A DNA stretch of 64,000 nucleotides, from assembly GCA_009760855.2 (NCBI GenBank), contig WPIO01000026.1, positions 4,903,001-4,967,000 on the forward strand. The letters are read 5' to 3'. Origin of the DNA: Cristatella mucedo (taxonomy: Eukaryota > Bryozoa > Phylactolaemata > Cristatellidae). Below, one piece after another: positions 11,401 through 23,429 of the stretch (its first letter is position 1; each line of letters opens with the position of its first letter). Both the position numbers and the translations under genes were made by a program. Under the pieces are notes generated by a model. It did not search any database. It was not told the origin of the DNA and saw only the letters and a program-made list of their open reading frames with translations.

Positions 11401-11789
11401 AAGTCCGATTCCGTACGCCGGTACTGTGCCCAGTGGTGAGGCCACGAGAGGCGAGGCCGTGCGATAATGGCTAGGCCGATGAGGGATGGACCTGGTGCCA
11501 ACGACTACCTGATTGGGATCGAACTGCCACAATTTGCAGCCGCTCTCCTTCGCACTGATTAACAAAAAGGTAATTAAAAAATTTTTGTCAATCAAGGATC
11601 CTGTCGTTGATCGAACACCAGATAGCGAGGGTCACTGTGGGAATAGGAGACAGAAGCTGGACGCAGGCAGCTTCTGAGCCCCCCCTCCCCGGCTAGAGTT
11701 TGGTCCAACGGGTATGGTGTCGAAGCTCCAGCACGCCGTCCTCTCGACACTTGCAAGTGCAGAAGGTTCCGTCATTTTTTTCAATCTCG

Positions 11790-12300
11790 CAGGCAGGGAG
11801 CCTTATTTAAAGTGCAGGTGGCCGCGCGCAGGCGGCGAGTTCCAGCGAGCGGGCCGTTGCACTCGTGACGTGCTAGGTGCCGAGCATTGCTGCCGGTCGC
11901 AAGCGGCTCTGGGCGGGGGCGTGCAGCGGGCCGTGCATAGGTCGCTCTTTGGCGCGGCTCGCTGCGCAAGGTCGAGCGAGGAGGAGCGCCGTCTGCTGCC
12001 TGCCGTCGAGCGGAAGTTCGGAGATGCAGCGTCCGTTCGACGCTGCCGCCTCGCAGAGAGCTGGCACGTGCTGGCCAGTGCGAGAGCGCGACTGCTGCAG
12101 TTCGCCACCGTACCGCTGCCTGCAAATAAGTCCTTGGCATTCTTCCACGGGGGGGGGGGAGGAGTGGAGGAGGGACGGACAAAGACAGTGTGCTGCGTCG
12201 CGTTCGCGGAAACCAAATCAAAACCGTTCTCCAAGCGTGTCGCGTACTACCGCCAGGCTTCGTGCGTCTGAGTGGCGTCCTTCCGCGGTAGCGGTTGTGG
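11790..12300. other. CpG-rich block
   Basis: GC-rich, CpG-dense sequence is open in several frames on both strands with no recognisable protein. A G9 run lies at about 12150. It could be a non-coding exon or promoter, but there is no direct support. Confidence 0.35.
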
Positions 12301-12449
12301 AAGCTGAGAGTGCCAGAGCACCGTATCGAAACGAGACGAGTCTTAGTGGCCCTGTTGTAGGTGCACCGACACTGTTGGTCATTAATTCGACAGTGGCGAT
12401 TATGCACTCAAATTTTCATTTGGGCAACTGCTACCTATACGGCTGGTAA

Positions 12450-14075
12450 AAATCTCGTGCTACATAACTAGCTGCTGCCTACGCTCGCGGTCTCTCCGGC
12501 TTTGCATTTTTGCCGATGCAATTTGACAATCGCCGAGACGGCTCGTGTCACGCATATTCAGCATGGGGAGGCAGTTGTAGGCTGTCAATCAAGAGGCGTT
12601 GTCCCGTTGGTTTCTGAAATATAAAAATAAGACGTATCGACTGATTACGCAGTATAAAGACACAGGAAAGATTTCTGCTGGATCTGCATATGCACCCCGT
12701 GACGCTGATACTCTTTGCTAGAGGTGCACTGTTACTTAGCTGCTGGATAATCTACGTGTAAGCGACACTTGCTTCAAGAACACAGTTCGAGTAAGCGTTG
12801 TTGTTGCGAGACAACGTGACATGATTAAATAAGCAAAAATTGCACCAGGCCGCTTCGCTGGCTCGTGGAATTGTAGCTCCGCGGTATACAAAGCGATCTT
12901 TTTCGACTGCAGGTATTCTAATATTACCAAATAATACCTTTTTATCCTGTACCAGCCCGTTAGAATTGATGAACGCTGCATGTTAGCCGGACCGTATGAA
13001 GTTTTTCCGTAGAGCTATTGGATACGGATGTTGGACTTGCTCTCTCGCACACGCACGTCAGTGCCAGTAGTGCAGCGTACATTAGTTGTTCAACAATCAG
13101 ACCGTTCAAGAAACGTGTGCCACAAAACTCGTCGACATCTGGCACCTCATTTGCAGCAGCATTCGCTCAGATTACCCCTGCAGTACTTACATACTCTCAG
13201 AGCATCTTGCTGGAACATAAGTAAACCAGGTAGACCAAGCGGGAAATGAGGCTTCACTGGCAAATTATGGACATCAGAACCATTTAATCACGTGGTAGTA
13301 ATAGTAATAACTACAAGTTTGCAGCCAAAAATAGCCTTTGTGGAGCGGGAAGAGTATGGCTGCCTCTGGCAGCCCAAGAAGTTTCGCTGCACGGCTAGCT
13401 ACTAAAGCAAGGCAATACAAATTATCACAAGCATGCTTCCTGAGGAGATCGTTGCCAGAACTAAAGCCAACATCGAGCTCAAGCCTATTATTATTCCAAT
13501 TTTGCTGATGGAAAATGGAGCTTCCCTCTAAGTTCTAACACATATACACGTACATTATGCGCTCGATGCATGGTGCATAAATATGCAGATTATACTAGCA
13601 AGGCAAACAAAAAATTTGGCCTCTCAAATCTAACGTATCAACTGGACACTAATGCGATAGTAACTACGCTCAAAAATAGCAAATATATCACGGCAAACAT
13701 TTTAATCTGGTTAAAGCCAGGCACCCTGAGCAGACGAAATCGCTACAATGAGCCACGGGATTTGGCGTGCTTGACCTCTTTAAGAGGGGCGACAGCTGAT
13801 AGCTAGCTCGTGTATAATTCGTATCTCGAGTCGCATCCTGAATCCTGGTGCTAGGGAAGTAGTAAGTTAGTGATCCTGGAGTAAGGGCGTAATCATGGGA
13901 GTAATTTTTTGAAGATATTTTTGTCTGGGTTTCGCGCGCAGGAACTGTACTTTTGCCTCGATATGACATTAAACTGACAGGAAGGATGTTGGATAAAGGA
14001 CTATTTTTTGCCATTTTGCTATATTTTCGAGAATCTTGACAACTTCCTACGGAATACTACTACTACTACTAATAA
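12450..14075. other. Anonymous sequence
   Basis: Moderate GC, no recognisable repeat or coding signal. A 78-codon plus frame at 13570 has no family resemblance. Confidence 0.5.
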
Positions 14076-14077
14076 TA

Positions 14078-14222
14078 ATAATGTACTTGATAAAGCGCCC
14101 TCAGAGAACTTAATCTCTTTCTAGGCGCTTTAAATTTGCTGCAAAGGGAAATGCAATTGAATGGTAAGTAAAATCATGCTTGAAAAACAAACAAAATGAA
14201 TAACTTGGTTAGGGGTGACATG
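14078..14222 (-). mobile_element. LINE-A 3' tail
   Basis: Inverted tail TGATAAAGCGCCCTCAGAGA plus TTCTAGGCGCTTTAAATTTG and GCAATTGAATGG, preceded by (ACT)n/(AAT)n. It is truncated shortly after GGGGTGACATG. Confidence 0.8.
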
Positions 14223-15095
14223 TACTGTCACAAAAGCCGACCCATGTAGCCGACGAAAGCTCATCGCAGACAGATCAATGAGCTGATTTGTGTACATTTC
14301 TTAGCCTCATTAGATAATATAGTATTGAGTTTCGAAATCACCACGAGCCGGAGACATTTGCTAAAAATAGCCTGTGTGAAAACATGTAGATAGCAACAAG
14401 AAAGCTTTCATAATGTTTACGCAAATAGTGGTCTATAATGCGTACACAACCAACCACGTTCCGATTAAAAACTACCCATGGTTTTATTAAAAATTGAACC
14501 TAGTATATAGCAACGTGATTGGAATAACTCGAGGTCGATGAAAGCAGAGGTGATTCAAAAAAAGACTGAAATTACATAGTTCATCTCTATCTGTTAGCAA
14601 CAGTAGGGTTAATGCGACAACTCAATGAGCTGGTGTAAAGCAGCCGATAAGCTTATTCCCAGAGACCAGCTGCATTGATGGGAATCAATCTGCGGAGTGG
14701 GCTGCGCTAATCACGAAATTACTTACCCCGAGTTCGAACTTGTATTGCCAAAGGATGGCCAGACAGTTGCAGCGGAGCAACTTTCGCAGTGAAGGAGTTA
14801 TGCTCACCTGTCATTAACAAGGCAGAGCATTAGTGGAGCTTTAAGCGTAGGAGGCCACACCAGGTGTGTTTGACTTACATTTAGCAGGCTGGGCGCGAAA
14901 ATTACTGGACATGTAAGCAAGATGTTTCTTACTTGAATCTGCGCCAGCGACACAAACAAACAATTCTGTCACAGCAGTGGTACTGTGTGCCTGGCTGAAT
15001 GTCGAGTGACGCACCAAAACCCGAGCCAAAGCCAGGACGCTAGGAAAACATTAGCTCCTATTTGCCAACGATAGCATACATAAATATAACTCATT

Positions 15096-15170
15096 CGTTT
15101 AGCACCCTGAGACACCTAATCTCCATGCAGGTGCTTTACATATACCGTAGGGTTCGGAGCCCCGAACTTG
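15096..15170 (-). mobile_element. SINE-1 remnant
   Basis: Inverted, degenerate LINE-like tail (CACCCTGAGACACCTAATCT, GCAGGTGCTTTACATAT) joins directly to GGGTTCGGAGCCCC, a B-box-like motif. This matches the 3' half of SINE-1 at 55.05 kb. Confidence 0.5.
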
Positions 15171-16470
15171 GTAATCTAAGGTGAGCCCTTTATCCGACCG
15201 ATGCGACACCACGCCAAGGCCGAATGATTGTAAGAGATCTTGGTTAAACACGAGCCTTCTTGGTCCAACTACATTGAATTGAAGCCAGGGTCATGATAGG
15301 GAAGCCATCTTTATTACATGCGCTCGATGACTCTGCAGAAAAACTAATTTTCAGCTTTGATGCCTTCATTTCAAAGTCGCTCAATTACAATCAAACGTGC
15401 GATTTTGCTTTCGCATCCTTTTTTTAATTAAGGTGCCCTAGTATCGCTGAGGGGCGTTACTTCCGGCTACGTCTGAGCTTCCGGTATTGAATCTACTCGA
15501 TTCTATCAATCTTGATTGAATCTCCTGCTACCCACAAGTCTGGGCAACGCTACGGAGACAGTTGAAGAACAGGGAGACTTTAGTAGTGGGCTGTAGTAGC
15601 ACTGCTACACTTATCGACACGTATTTCCCACGAGCTCGGCCCGGTTTGCAGCGTGCAGATCAGACAAGAAAAGAGGCCTGTTGCTGCTCTGTATGAGAAT
15701 AGTTTTTCTTTTTTTTTCAGAGAGACTAGCGTAAGCTCCCACAAACGCACATTAGATCTACATCCTGCTTATTATTTCCCGGTTGAAAAACAGGCTCCAG
15801 CTTCGCCTAGCGGAAGCATCGTAATGGCACCTGCCACTTTGTCATTCGCAGACTCATTTGATGGAAGCCTAGGGGAACCTCAGAGGCCTCCCTCAGAAGA
15901 GCGACCTGAAAGTGAACGACGGCCGAGAATGCCTTTCATTAGATTCCCGGAAGTTCGACAGCATCCCTAGAGGCGGTCATTAACTCCCCTGTACAGGTAG
16001 AGGTCAGCATGTCCAGAGAGAGAGAGGCGACCCTGGAGCTGTCGGGCGGCTCGCCGTCAGCTCCAGGGTTTCTCCTGAGAGAAATAAGCGACTGCGTCTG
16101 GTAGGGTGTAGTTAAAAGCGTGCTGGAGCAGCCCGCAGGCTTCGCGAGCTTTCCAGAGGGGGCTGTCCCTTGTTTATATACTGTAGGAGGCAATCAGTTT
16201 CTTGTTGTTGAATCACGAGGTTGCCTTCATTTCTGGTGACTCGCCATTTCTGGCGCACAGCTTGGGGTTAACCTTACTTTTCTTTTCGTTTGACTCCCAA
16301 AATGTCGCCGAACCCCGTGTGAACGTTTGCTTCGCAGCTTCGATATGCGGCTCACGAGGAAGGCGACCAACTTGCTAAGTAGCCAGGACTAAATAAGCTT
16401 GCCAAACCATTACGAGCCAACCAAGCACGACTCGGAAGCTGGCAAGATTGTTGCTCAAAATCGGATCAGC
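15170..16470. other. Anonymous sequence
   Basis: No repeat family or gene recognised. A 105-codon plus frame (15653) has no recognisable domain. Confidence 0.45.
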
Positions 16471-16474
16471 CTGA

Positions 16475-17342
16475 ATATCTTCTGTGGCAATTGTACGTAA
16501 TCTAGGCGCTCTGTTCCAAAGAGACCTCTCGCTACATGAACACACCAGCTCCACGGTTGAGTCTGCCCCTCTTTTATCTGCATAACATTGCTAAAAGTTT
16601 GGCTAGCTTAGACAGGGATACTACATTTAAATTGTTCCATGCATTTGTAACATCGGATACTACATCCAAATTGTTTCATGCCTTTGTAACATCCCTTCTC
16701 GACTTCTGTAACTCACTGCTTGCTGGTCTACCGGCCTGTGCAATCAGGTGCTTACATTTGGTGTAAAACTCCGCACCTAGGGTTGTCTGTCGTAAGCATT
16801 GCCACATCACACCACTTCTTGGTGACCTTCACTGGCCCCTAATCAAGCAGCGTATCGACTTCAAGGTTCTGTCACTTACTTATAGGTCCCTTCATTCTCT
16901 GGCTCCAGCCTAACGATCAGAACTACTCCCACAACAGGCCAAACATCGTACCACCCACTTTTCGGAAACTGTTTACCTATACCTCGTACAAACCTCAAAA
17001 CCTTTGGAGATCGTGTCTTTAGTTTATCTCCTCCCAAAGCCTGGAACTCACTCCCGATTAACGTCACGACATCGCCTGACATGGTGGCATTTAAAAAGAA
17101 GCTTAAATCACAATTGTTTATTACAGCATTTATTGGGTCCTTGTAGTTTGTTTTTGTGTGTGCTCATGCGTGCTGACACTGTGCCTGGTGCTACAAACCA
17201 TATCGGCATATTGACCCTGTGCATGTCACATTTAATAACGTCATGCTCGATGACACCGTGAATGTTACCACTAATCACTTGACCATGTTTCCTTTACAGC
17301 ATCTGTAAAGTGCCTAGAAATAGATTCAATTCTCCGAGAGAT
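16475..17342 (+). mobile_element. LINE-A, RT C-terminal half to tail
   Basis: It starts at GTACGTAATCTAGGCGC (ARNLG region), then YLHNIAKSLASLDRDTT, HAFVTSLLDFCNSLLAGLP, and the PKPGTHS (WNSLP) block, ending with AAAGTGCCTAGAAATAGATT. A 39-bp segment (GATACTACAT..TGTAACATC) is tandemly duplicated at 16617-16694. Frameshifts and stops make it dead. Confidence 0.8.
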
Positions 17343-17344
17343 AA

Positions 17345-19015
17345 AAATAATACAATACTAATAATACAAATGTATATAATTGCCCAGCAATCCGCGTAAG
17401 GTGGGCAGCTTGAGTATCTTCAAACGGACATATAAGTCTTTTTCTTTAGTTAGGATTCTACGTTCGCTTCCGGGTGGCACCCCGTCGGCGAGAAGCATCG
17501 AGCTCCTCCAAAAGTAGTGCGTACGTAACAACTTCCTGTACATGGGATGAACAACCCATCTGGGCGTGATGTCAAATGCGTGCTGATTCACAGTTCGCTT
17601 CTAGAAAATACTGCCTGGCTTATGGAGAGGCCATCGCCGTAATATGGGGTGACGGTTAAGGACGGACCTGTCGTGCTGCGTCCTTCAGCACTTCAACGCC
17701 AAGTCGGTCGCTTGCGATCGGAGCCAAAGTATCCGTGTGGCACCGTCCTTCTTCAACAATTTCCCAGGTGCAACCTTTTAAAATCGGCTCTATATGACGC
17801 TAAACCGGGGGCGATCCAAGGTCACTGACCAAAGCAAGTCTCCTAAAGATATTAAAACTCACTCATCCGCTCTGTTTTTTCTCTTGCCCGGTACCGCGCG
17901 CCGCCGCTCAGGAGCCAACCGAGTAAACGTTTTTTAAATACCCACAATAGGCCTCGCTGTCAAGCGCTCGCCACCAACAAACCAGCTAGCGATCGCAATT
18001 TTTACCCGACAACCGATTGCTCTTGTGAGTATTTACTGAGAACACTGCTCGCACAACAGTCAATACAATAGCTATTACTTTATCCGCAGCACGCAGCCAA
18101 CGTGAGAGAGTCGCATCAGCAAGACCTGTGGCGCCCAGCCAACTCGCTTTCGTGCTTCGAGCGAACCGACCGCAGAATGTCTGTCTGCTCGCTGCTACCA
18201 ACGGCCGCATGTTCGAATCAAATAACCTCATGCGAGCTAGCGGCCGAGTGAAGCCGACGTCTCGCGACGGACTAAGGCTGAACTCGATCTAAATTCGCGC
18301 TCTCGATCAGCTAACTAAGCTGCGTAAGCCGAGATGGCGGCTGTTAGGCGCGCCTCAGGCGCGTAGACCAGGGTTGGAGCAGCCGCCACGCCCACAGCGC
18401 CTCGAGGAGGAAGATCAAGGAGCGACGCTGGCTGGCAGTAATTGACCCAGTCAGCAACCCTAAGTGTCATTGAACCGACCGACCGCCGGCCGTGCTGGCG
18501 AAATAGCGAAGCAGCAGCAGTGCACCGTCAGCGAAACACGCAGACCGTCAGCGAAACACGCAGCCAGGCGCTGCGGTATTCCCCTGTTTATGGCATAAAT
18601 AAACACCCTAAACTAATAGCCCGCGAGCATGCAAGCTTGTAAAGCTTGCTCAGCAAGGTAACGTCGGTCACAGGTTATTGGGTGACGGCAGTCCTCACTG
18701 CGAGCTCTGTCCGGTTTTTGCCCCAGCTTTTGGCAGACTACATAGCCGTTCAGGTGCTACCAGTTATTGTTCGAAACGAGGGGAAAGCTTTTTCCGAGAT
18801 AAATATCTGGGTTTCGGGCGATCCCGATAGTATTACTAACAATAATACAGCATCTACGTATCACGACAGGAGAACCGCGTCTCTTTTTTACAGGCACTTG
18901 ACACATGCTAAATAGTAAGCATTTAAATTGATTAGTCACAATTTGCACGGCTTCAGAACAAGCGGGCTCGCAAAGGGCAATTCATTCGTTCGGAGCAAAA
19001 GAAATCAGGAAGTGC
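17345..19015. other. Anonymous sequence, partly CpG-rich at 17.9-18.6 kb
   Basis: No gene or repeat family recognised. A 19-bp block (CGTCAGCGAAACACGCAG plus one base) is tandemly duplicated near 18529-18565. Confidence 0.45.
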
Positions 19016-19017
19016 TA

Positions 19018-20265
19018 GGTTTTTAGCTTCTTTTGGAAGCCACGAAATCAGAAACGGAAGCGAGGCAAGTAGTTAGTGTGCTCAAGGCCTTCGGTGCAAA
19101 GTAACTGAGTGCACGATCTCCTCCAAGGGATTTGAACTTAGTTAGGGGCACAGAAAAACGACCAGAGTGTTACGATCGGTTGGAGCTACGGGAGGTTTGA
19201 TGCAACAGTAATTAAAATAGGTGGGCCTGAGCAATGAAATGAAGGGACCTTAAAGTGAGTGACAGAATCTGGAACATGATGCACTGCTTTACGGGAAGCT
19301 ACACAGATTTGTAAGAAAATAAATGTGTAATGCAGAGATTTCGATGCTTACGACAAACAAGCCTAGCTGCAGTTTTGCACAAATTGTCAGCTTTTTACTG
19401 TACAGGCATGAGAACCTATAAGCAGCGAATTAAAAAAAAGTCTAGTTGGGCTGCTACGAATGCACAGACTGGTTTGATTTTGGTGGCCTAATCTAAGCAA
19501 GCCTGTATTTTTGCAATTTGTGAATGGTGCTTTGCTAACGTAGGCAGACTCTAGTGTAGAGCTAGTGTGCTTGTCTATTGAAGTCATCTTTATAAGTGAG
19601 TATACATAGAAATATCCTGGTCGAGAAATTTTGAAAGGGTAAGGCTGTACAATATCTGAATAACAGTTGGTTTTCCCACATTTTGCAAATTGGATTCATC
19701 GTCAGAAGAGTTAAGAAAGTTTGCAACCATTTAAATTCGAATGTCAGCAATAAATATTGCAAGAGAGTTGAGAGAGCCTGAGATCATTGAAAACGAGTAA
19801 AAAATAAAAGCACAGGTACAGCTGCGTGTCCTCTTCATAAAAAAGAGAGCCTAGACTGTTTCTGGCTATTTCATCGCAGAACGGGAGAGTATTATTTTTT
19901 TTTAAATGGACCTAACACAGTTTAGTGGGACAAGCCATACTTCAAAGGCTCACTGGATGACCAGTGGCCGTTAACATCTACCCTTTTCATGGTCCTATTG
20001 AGATTGATCCTAAATCATTGGAGCGCAATTCTACAGATGCCTAGGATATACGATAGGGGTTTAAAAAATGACATGGTGATCAATGATATCAAAAGCTGCC
20101 ATGACCTCCAGCAGAACTATCAGACATACTGTGCCTAAGGCAGCTTTGCTGACTGTGTCATTGTATAGTAACTGCAGCGCGGATTCTGTGGAGTGATTAT
20201 CGCTTAAACATGCTTGGAAGCTACTTGCTTGTTTTAAAGTTTGGACTTAAGTGTTTAGATAGTCT
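19018..20265 (-). mobile_element. LINE-A-like, RT palm to C-terminus, inverted
   Basis: The 3' side (GGATTTGAACTTAG, GTTACGATCGG, AAGCCTAGCTGCAGTTTTGC) matches the LINE-A C-terminus. The 5' side near 20085-20110 translates on the minus strand to LLEVMAAFDIIDHH, the decayed motif A of RT (LLDLSAAFDTIDH). The 3' UTR and tail are missing. It abuts a plus-strand copy head to head at about 20265. Confidence 0.75.
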
Positions 20266-21365
20266 GCCAGTCCCTCATGCCGATGCCATCGCCAAGCGAA
20301 TTCTAGGCTTTCACTTCAATGCAGATGACTGATTCTCAGTTGTACCTTTGCTTTGATTCATTCCAGCCCTCCAGCACGTCAATTTCTCCTGCTGAATGTA
20401 TTGCTGACATTCGCATATGAATGGAAGCACAGTTTTTCAAATATATTACGATTAAGTAAACTTACTAGTTATCGAAAAATCAAGTGTGACTCGCTCCGCC
20501 AGCCTACGTCCTGTTGAGTCTGTATGTAATCTTGATGTCCAGCTCCAACATGACCTTTCATTAGAATTAGACGACCACATCGTCTCCACTGTCAAGTCTG
20601 CCTAATTTCAGGTGTGTAACGTTGCTAAAATTCGGTTTTGCTTAGGCAGGAATACTACATCCAAATTAGTCCATGCATTTGTAACATCCCTTCTCGACTT
20701 CTGAAACTCACTGCTTGCTGGTCAATCGGCCTGTGCAATCAAGGGCTTACAAGTGGTGCAAAACTCTGCAGCTAGGCTTGTCACAAGTTTGTCATAAGCG
20801 TCACAGTTGCTACTCCACACCACTTCTAGCCGACCAGCTTAGGCTCTCAGTCAAGCAACGCATCGACTTGAAGGTTCTGTAACTTACTTGTAGGTTCATT
20901 CGTTCTTTTGATCCAGCCTACCTCTCAGAAATACTCCCCAACCAGGCCAAGCATCGTACAACCCGCTGTTCTGACTCAAATAATTGAGCTATACTCGTAT
21001 GTACCTCAAAGCCACTGAAGACCGTGCCTTTAGTTCATATGCTTCCAAAGCCTGGAACTTTATCCCGCCTTAAATCACGGCATCCCCTGGCACATCTCTT
21101 AAAAAGAAGCTTAAAACACGCATGTTTATTGCAGCATTTAGTGGGTCCTTGTGGTTAGTTCTTTATGTGTTCATGATTGCTGACAGGCACTGTGCCTGCT
21201 GCTACTAACCATATTTACCTGATGACCCTATACATGTCACATCTAGCATTACTATGCGAGATGACATTGCGAATGTTACCACTAATCATTTAAGCCTGCA
21301 TTTATACAGCATCTGTAAAGTGCTCAGAAAAAGATTCAGTTCTTTGATGGTGCTATACAAATGTA
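20266..21365 (+). mobile_element. LINE-A, RT catalytic motif to tail
   Basis: It opens at LADAIAKRILGFHF followed by NADD, the altered catalytic YADD box, then QLYLCFDSFQPS. It proceeds through the RT thumb to GCCTGGAAC (AWN) and the tail AAGTGCTCAGAAAAAGATT. Multiple stops show it is dead. Head to head with the previous copy and tail to tail with the next. Confidence 0.8.
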
Positions 21366-21434
21366 TTCTCATTACTACTACTACTAATACTAGTACTACT
21401 ACTACTATAATAATATAATAATAATAATAATAAT
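21366..21434. repeat. (ACT)n/(AAT)n microsatellite between tail-to-tail LINEs
   Basis: Interrupted ACT and AAT triplets join the 3' tails of two oppositely oriented LINE-A copies. LINE-A ends in ATT repeats, so each element contributed one half. Confidence 0.9.
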
Positions 21435-23070
21435 GCACTTGATAATGCGCCCTCAGAGAACATGATCTCTTTCTAGGCGCTTTACATTTGCTGCAAACGG
21501 AAATGCAATTGAATGGTAAGCAAAATCATGCTTGAAAAGCAAACAAAATGAATAATATGGTTAAGGGTGACATGCACAGGGTCAGCATGCAAATGTGGTT
21601 AGTGGCAGCATGCACAGTGTCAGCACGCATAAGCACGTGAAGGACGAATCACAGGGACCCACTAAATGCAGTCCTAAATAGGCGTGTTTTTAAGTTCCTT
21701 TAAAATGTGGTCAGGTCATGGGATGTTCTGACGCAGGTCGGGAGGGAGTTCCAGGCTTTGGGAGCATACGAACTAAATGCACGGTCTCCAAAGGATTTAA
21801 GGTTTGTACGAGGTATTTCTAGACTGTTGGATTCCGAAAAGCGGGTGGTACGATGCCTGGTGGGGGAGTATATCGGAGAGATAGGCTCGAGCCATAGAAT
21901 GAAGGGACCTAAAAGTGAGCGACAAAACCTTGAAGTCAATCCGTTGCTGGACTGGTAGCCAGTGCAGGTCGGCGAGAAGTGGAGTAATGTGGCAACTGCG
22001 ACGCTCACGACAGACAAGCCTAGCTGCAAAGTTTTGCACCCACTGCAATCGCCTGATCGCATATGCTGGTAGGCCAGTAAGCAGTGAGTTGCAGAAGTCG
22101 AGACGGGATGTCACGAATGCATGGACCAACTTGGACGTGGTATCCTTATCTAAACAAGCCCGAATGTTAGCAATGTTATGAAGCTGAAAATAGGCAGATT
22201 TGACTGTGGAGGTGATATGGTCGTCTAACGAGAGGTCGCTTTGGAATATGACACCTAGATTTCGAGCTGATTCAACTGGAGATATGCTGGCAGAGCCAAT
22301 TTTGAGAGTCAGCCTTTCCAATCTCTGGATCACACTGGGTTTGACTAAAAATAGCAAGTTTGTTTCATCATCGTTTAGTTTTAGAAAATTTGCTGCCATC
22401 CATGTGTGGATGTCATCAATGCATGCAGCAAGTGAGTTGAGTGAATTTGAGGTGCTCGAAGGCTGGGAGGGATCAAAGCAAAGGTACAACTGAGTGTCAT
22501 CTGGATAGAAGTGAAAGCCTAGATTGTGCTTGGCAATCACATCAGCAAGAGGGAGAGTATAAACCATGAAAAGAACCGGACCTAGCACGGTGCCCTGAGG
22601 TACTCCATATTTCAGAGGTACTTCAGATGATCTTTGTCCATTCACGTCAATACCCTGGAGTCTCCCACTGAGATAGGACCTGAACCACTGTAGAGCATGC
22701 CAGCGATGCCCAGGTGAGATGAGAGGTGTTCTAGAAGAACTTTGTGATACTACAAATATTATTATTATTACTCAGCGAGGTATTTTTGATAGGAACAGCA
22801 GTGTGAGGACTGAGGGAAAGCTGCTTGCTTTCTCTTGATCTACTATCGACTTGGTAATGAGTGGCCAGACAATAGCCTCTTGTAAAGCTGCGGGGCAAGA
22901 ACTTGAGGCAAGGGATGCATTTACGATGTTAGCTGTGACGAGCAGCAGTAGATCTAGGCATACAAGATACAAGAACATTAAAGAACGGACTGCTAGCTTT
23001 CATATCAAAATAGAGATACAATTCGAGTAGAGTGCATCAGGGAATGTCTTAAAGATTAACTTTGAGGTAA
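21435..23070 (-). mobile_element. LINE-A, reverse transcriptase part of the most complete copy
   Basis: The longest intact stretch is 22645-21797 (282 aa). It starts just before GVPQGTVLGPVLFMVY, then LGFHFYPDDTQLYLCF, where the catalytic YADD has become YPDD, then LARNLGVIF-type thumb, SRLDFCNSLLTGLP, and HWLPVQQRIDFKVLSL. A second frame (22062-21700) supplies DRAFSSYAPKAWNSLP. Further 5', 22978-22772 gives NIVNASLASSSCPAALQEA and LFLSKIPR, the RT fingers (NYRPVSNLPFLSK region). About 300 bp between palm and fingers is missing. It is a CR1/L2-group non-LTR element by motif layout. Frameshifts make it inactive. Confidence 0.88.
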
Positions 23071-23074
23071 TGGT

Positions 23075-23425
23075 AAAAATAATAATAATAATTGTTGGGC
23101 ATTTGTATACAGCCCTAAGAGAACTAAATATCTATCCAGGTTCTTGAGACATCGTTGCAAGAGAATCAATAAACCAAGATTACTGGCATGCTCGTTATCA
23201 AGCATGCAAATGCAGAGATGTATCATGCTTAGGCCAGCATACTGCTGCTAGAATCAAGACACTCGTTGCCGCCTATCAGTGGTACCTCTGACTAGTTCAA
23301 GCATGATTTTACTTACTATTCTATTGCGTATCACTTTGCAGCAAATGTAAAGCGCCTAGAAAGAGATTAAGTTCTCTGAGGGCGCTTTATCAAGTGCAAT
23401 ATTATTATTATTATTATTAGTAGCA
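23075..23425. mobile_element. LINE tail fragments inserted into the large LINE-A
   Basis: 23085-23230 is an inverted tail-like segment (GGGCATTTGTATACAGCCC, AGAGAACTAAATATCT). 23290-23422 is a plus-strand LINE-A 3' end (AAAGCGCCTAGAAAGAGATT, GAGGGCGCTTTATCAAGTGC, ATT repeats). Together they separate the RT and endonuclease parts of the host element. Confidence 0.65.
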
Positions 23426-23429
23426 GGCA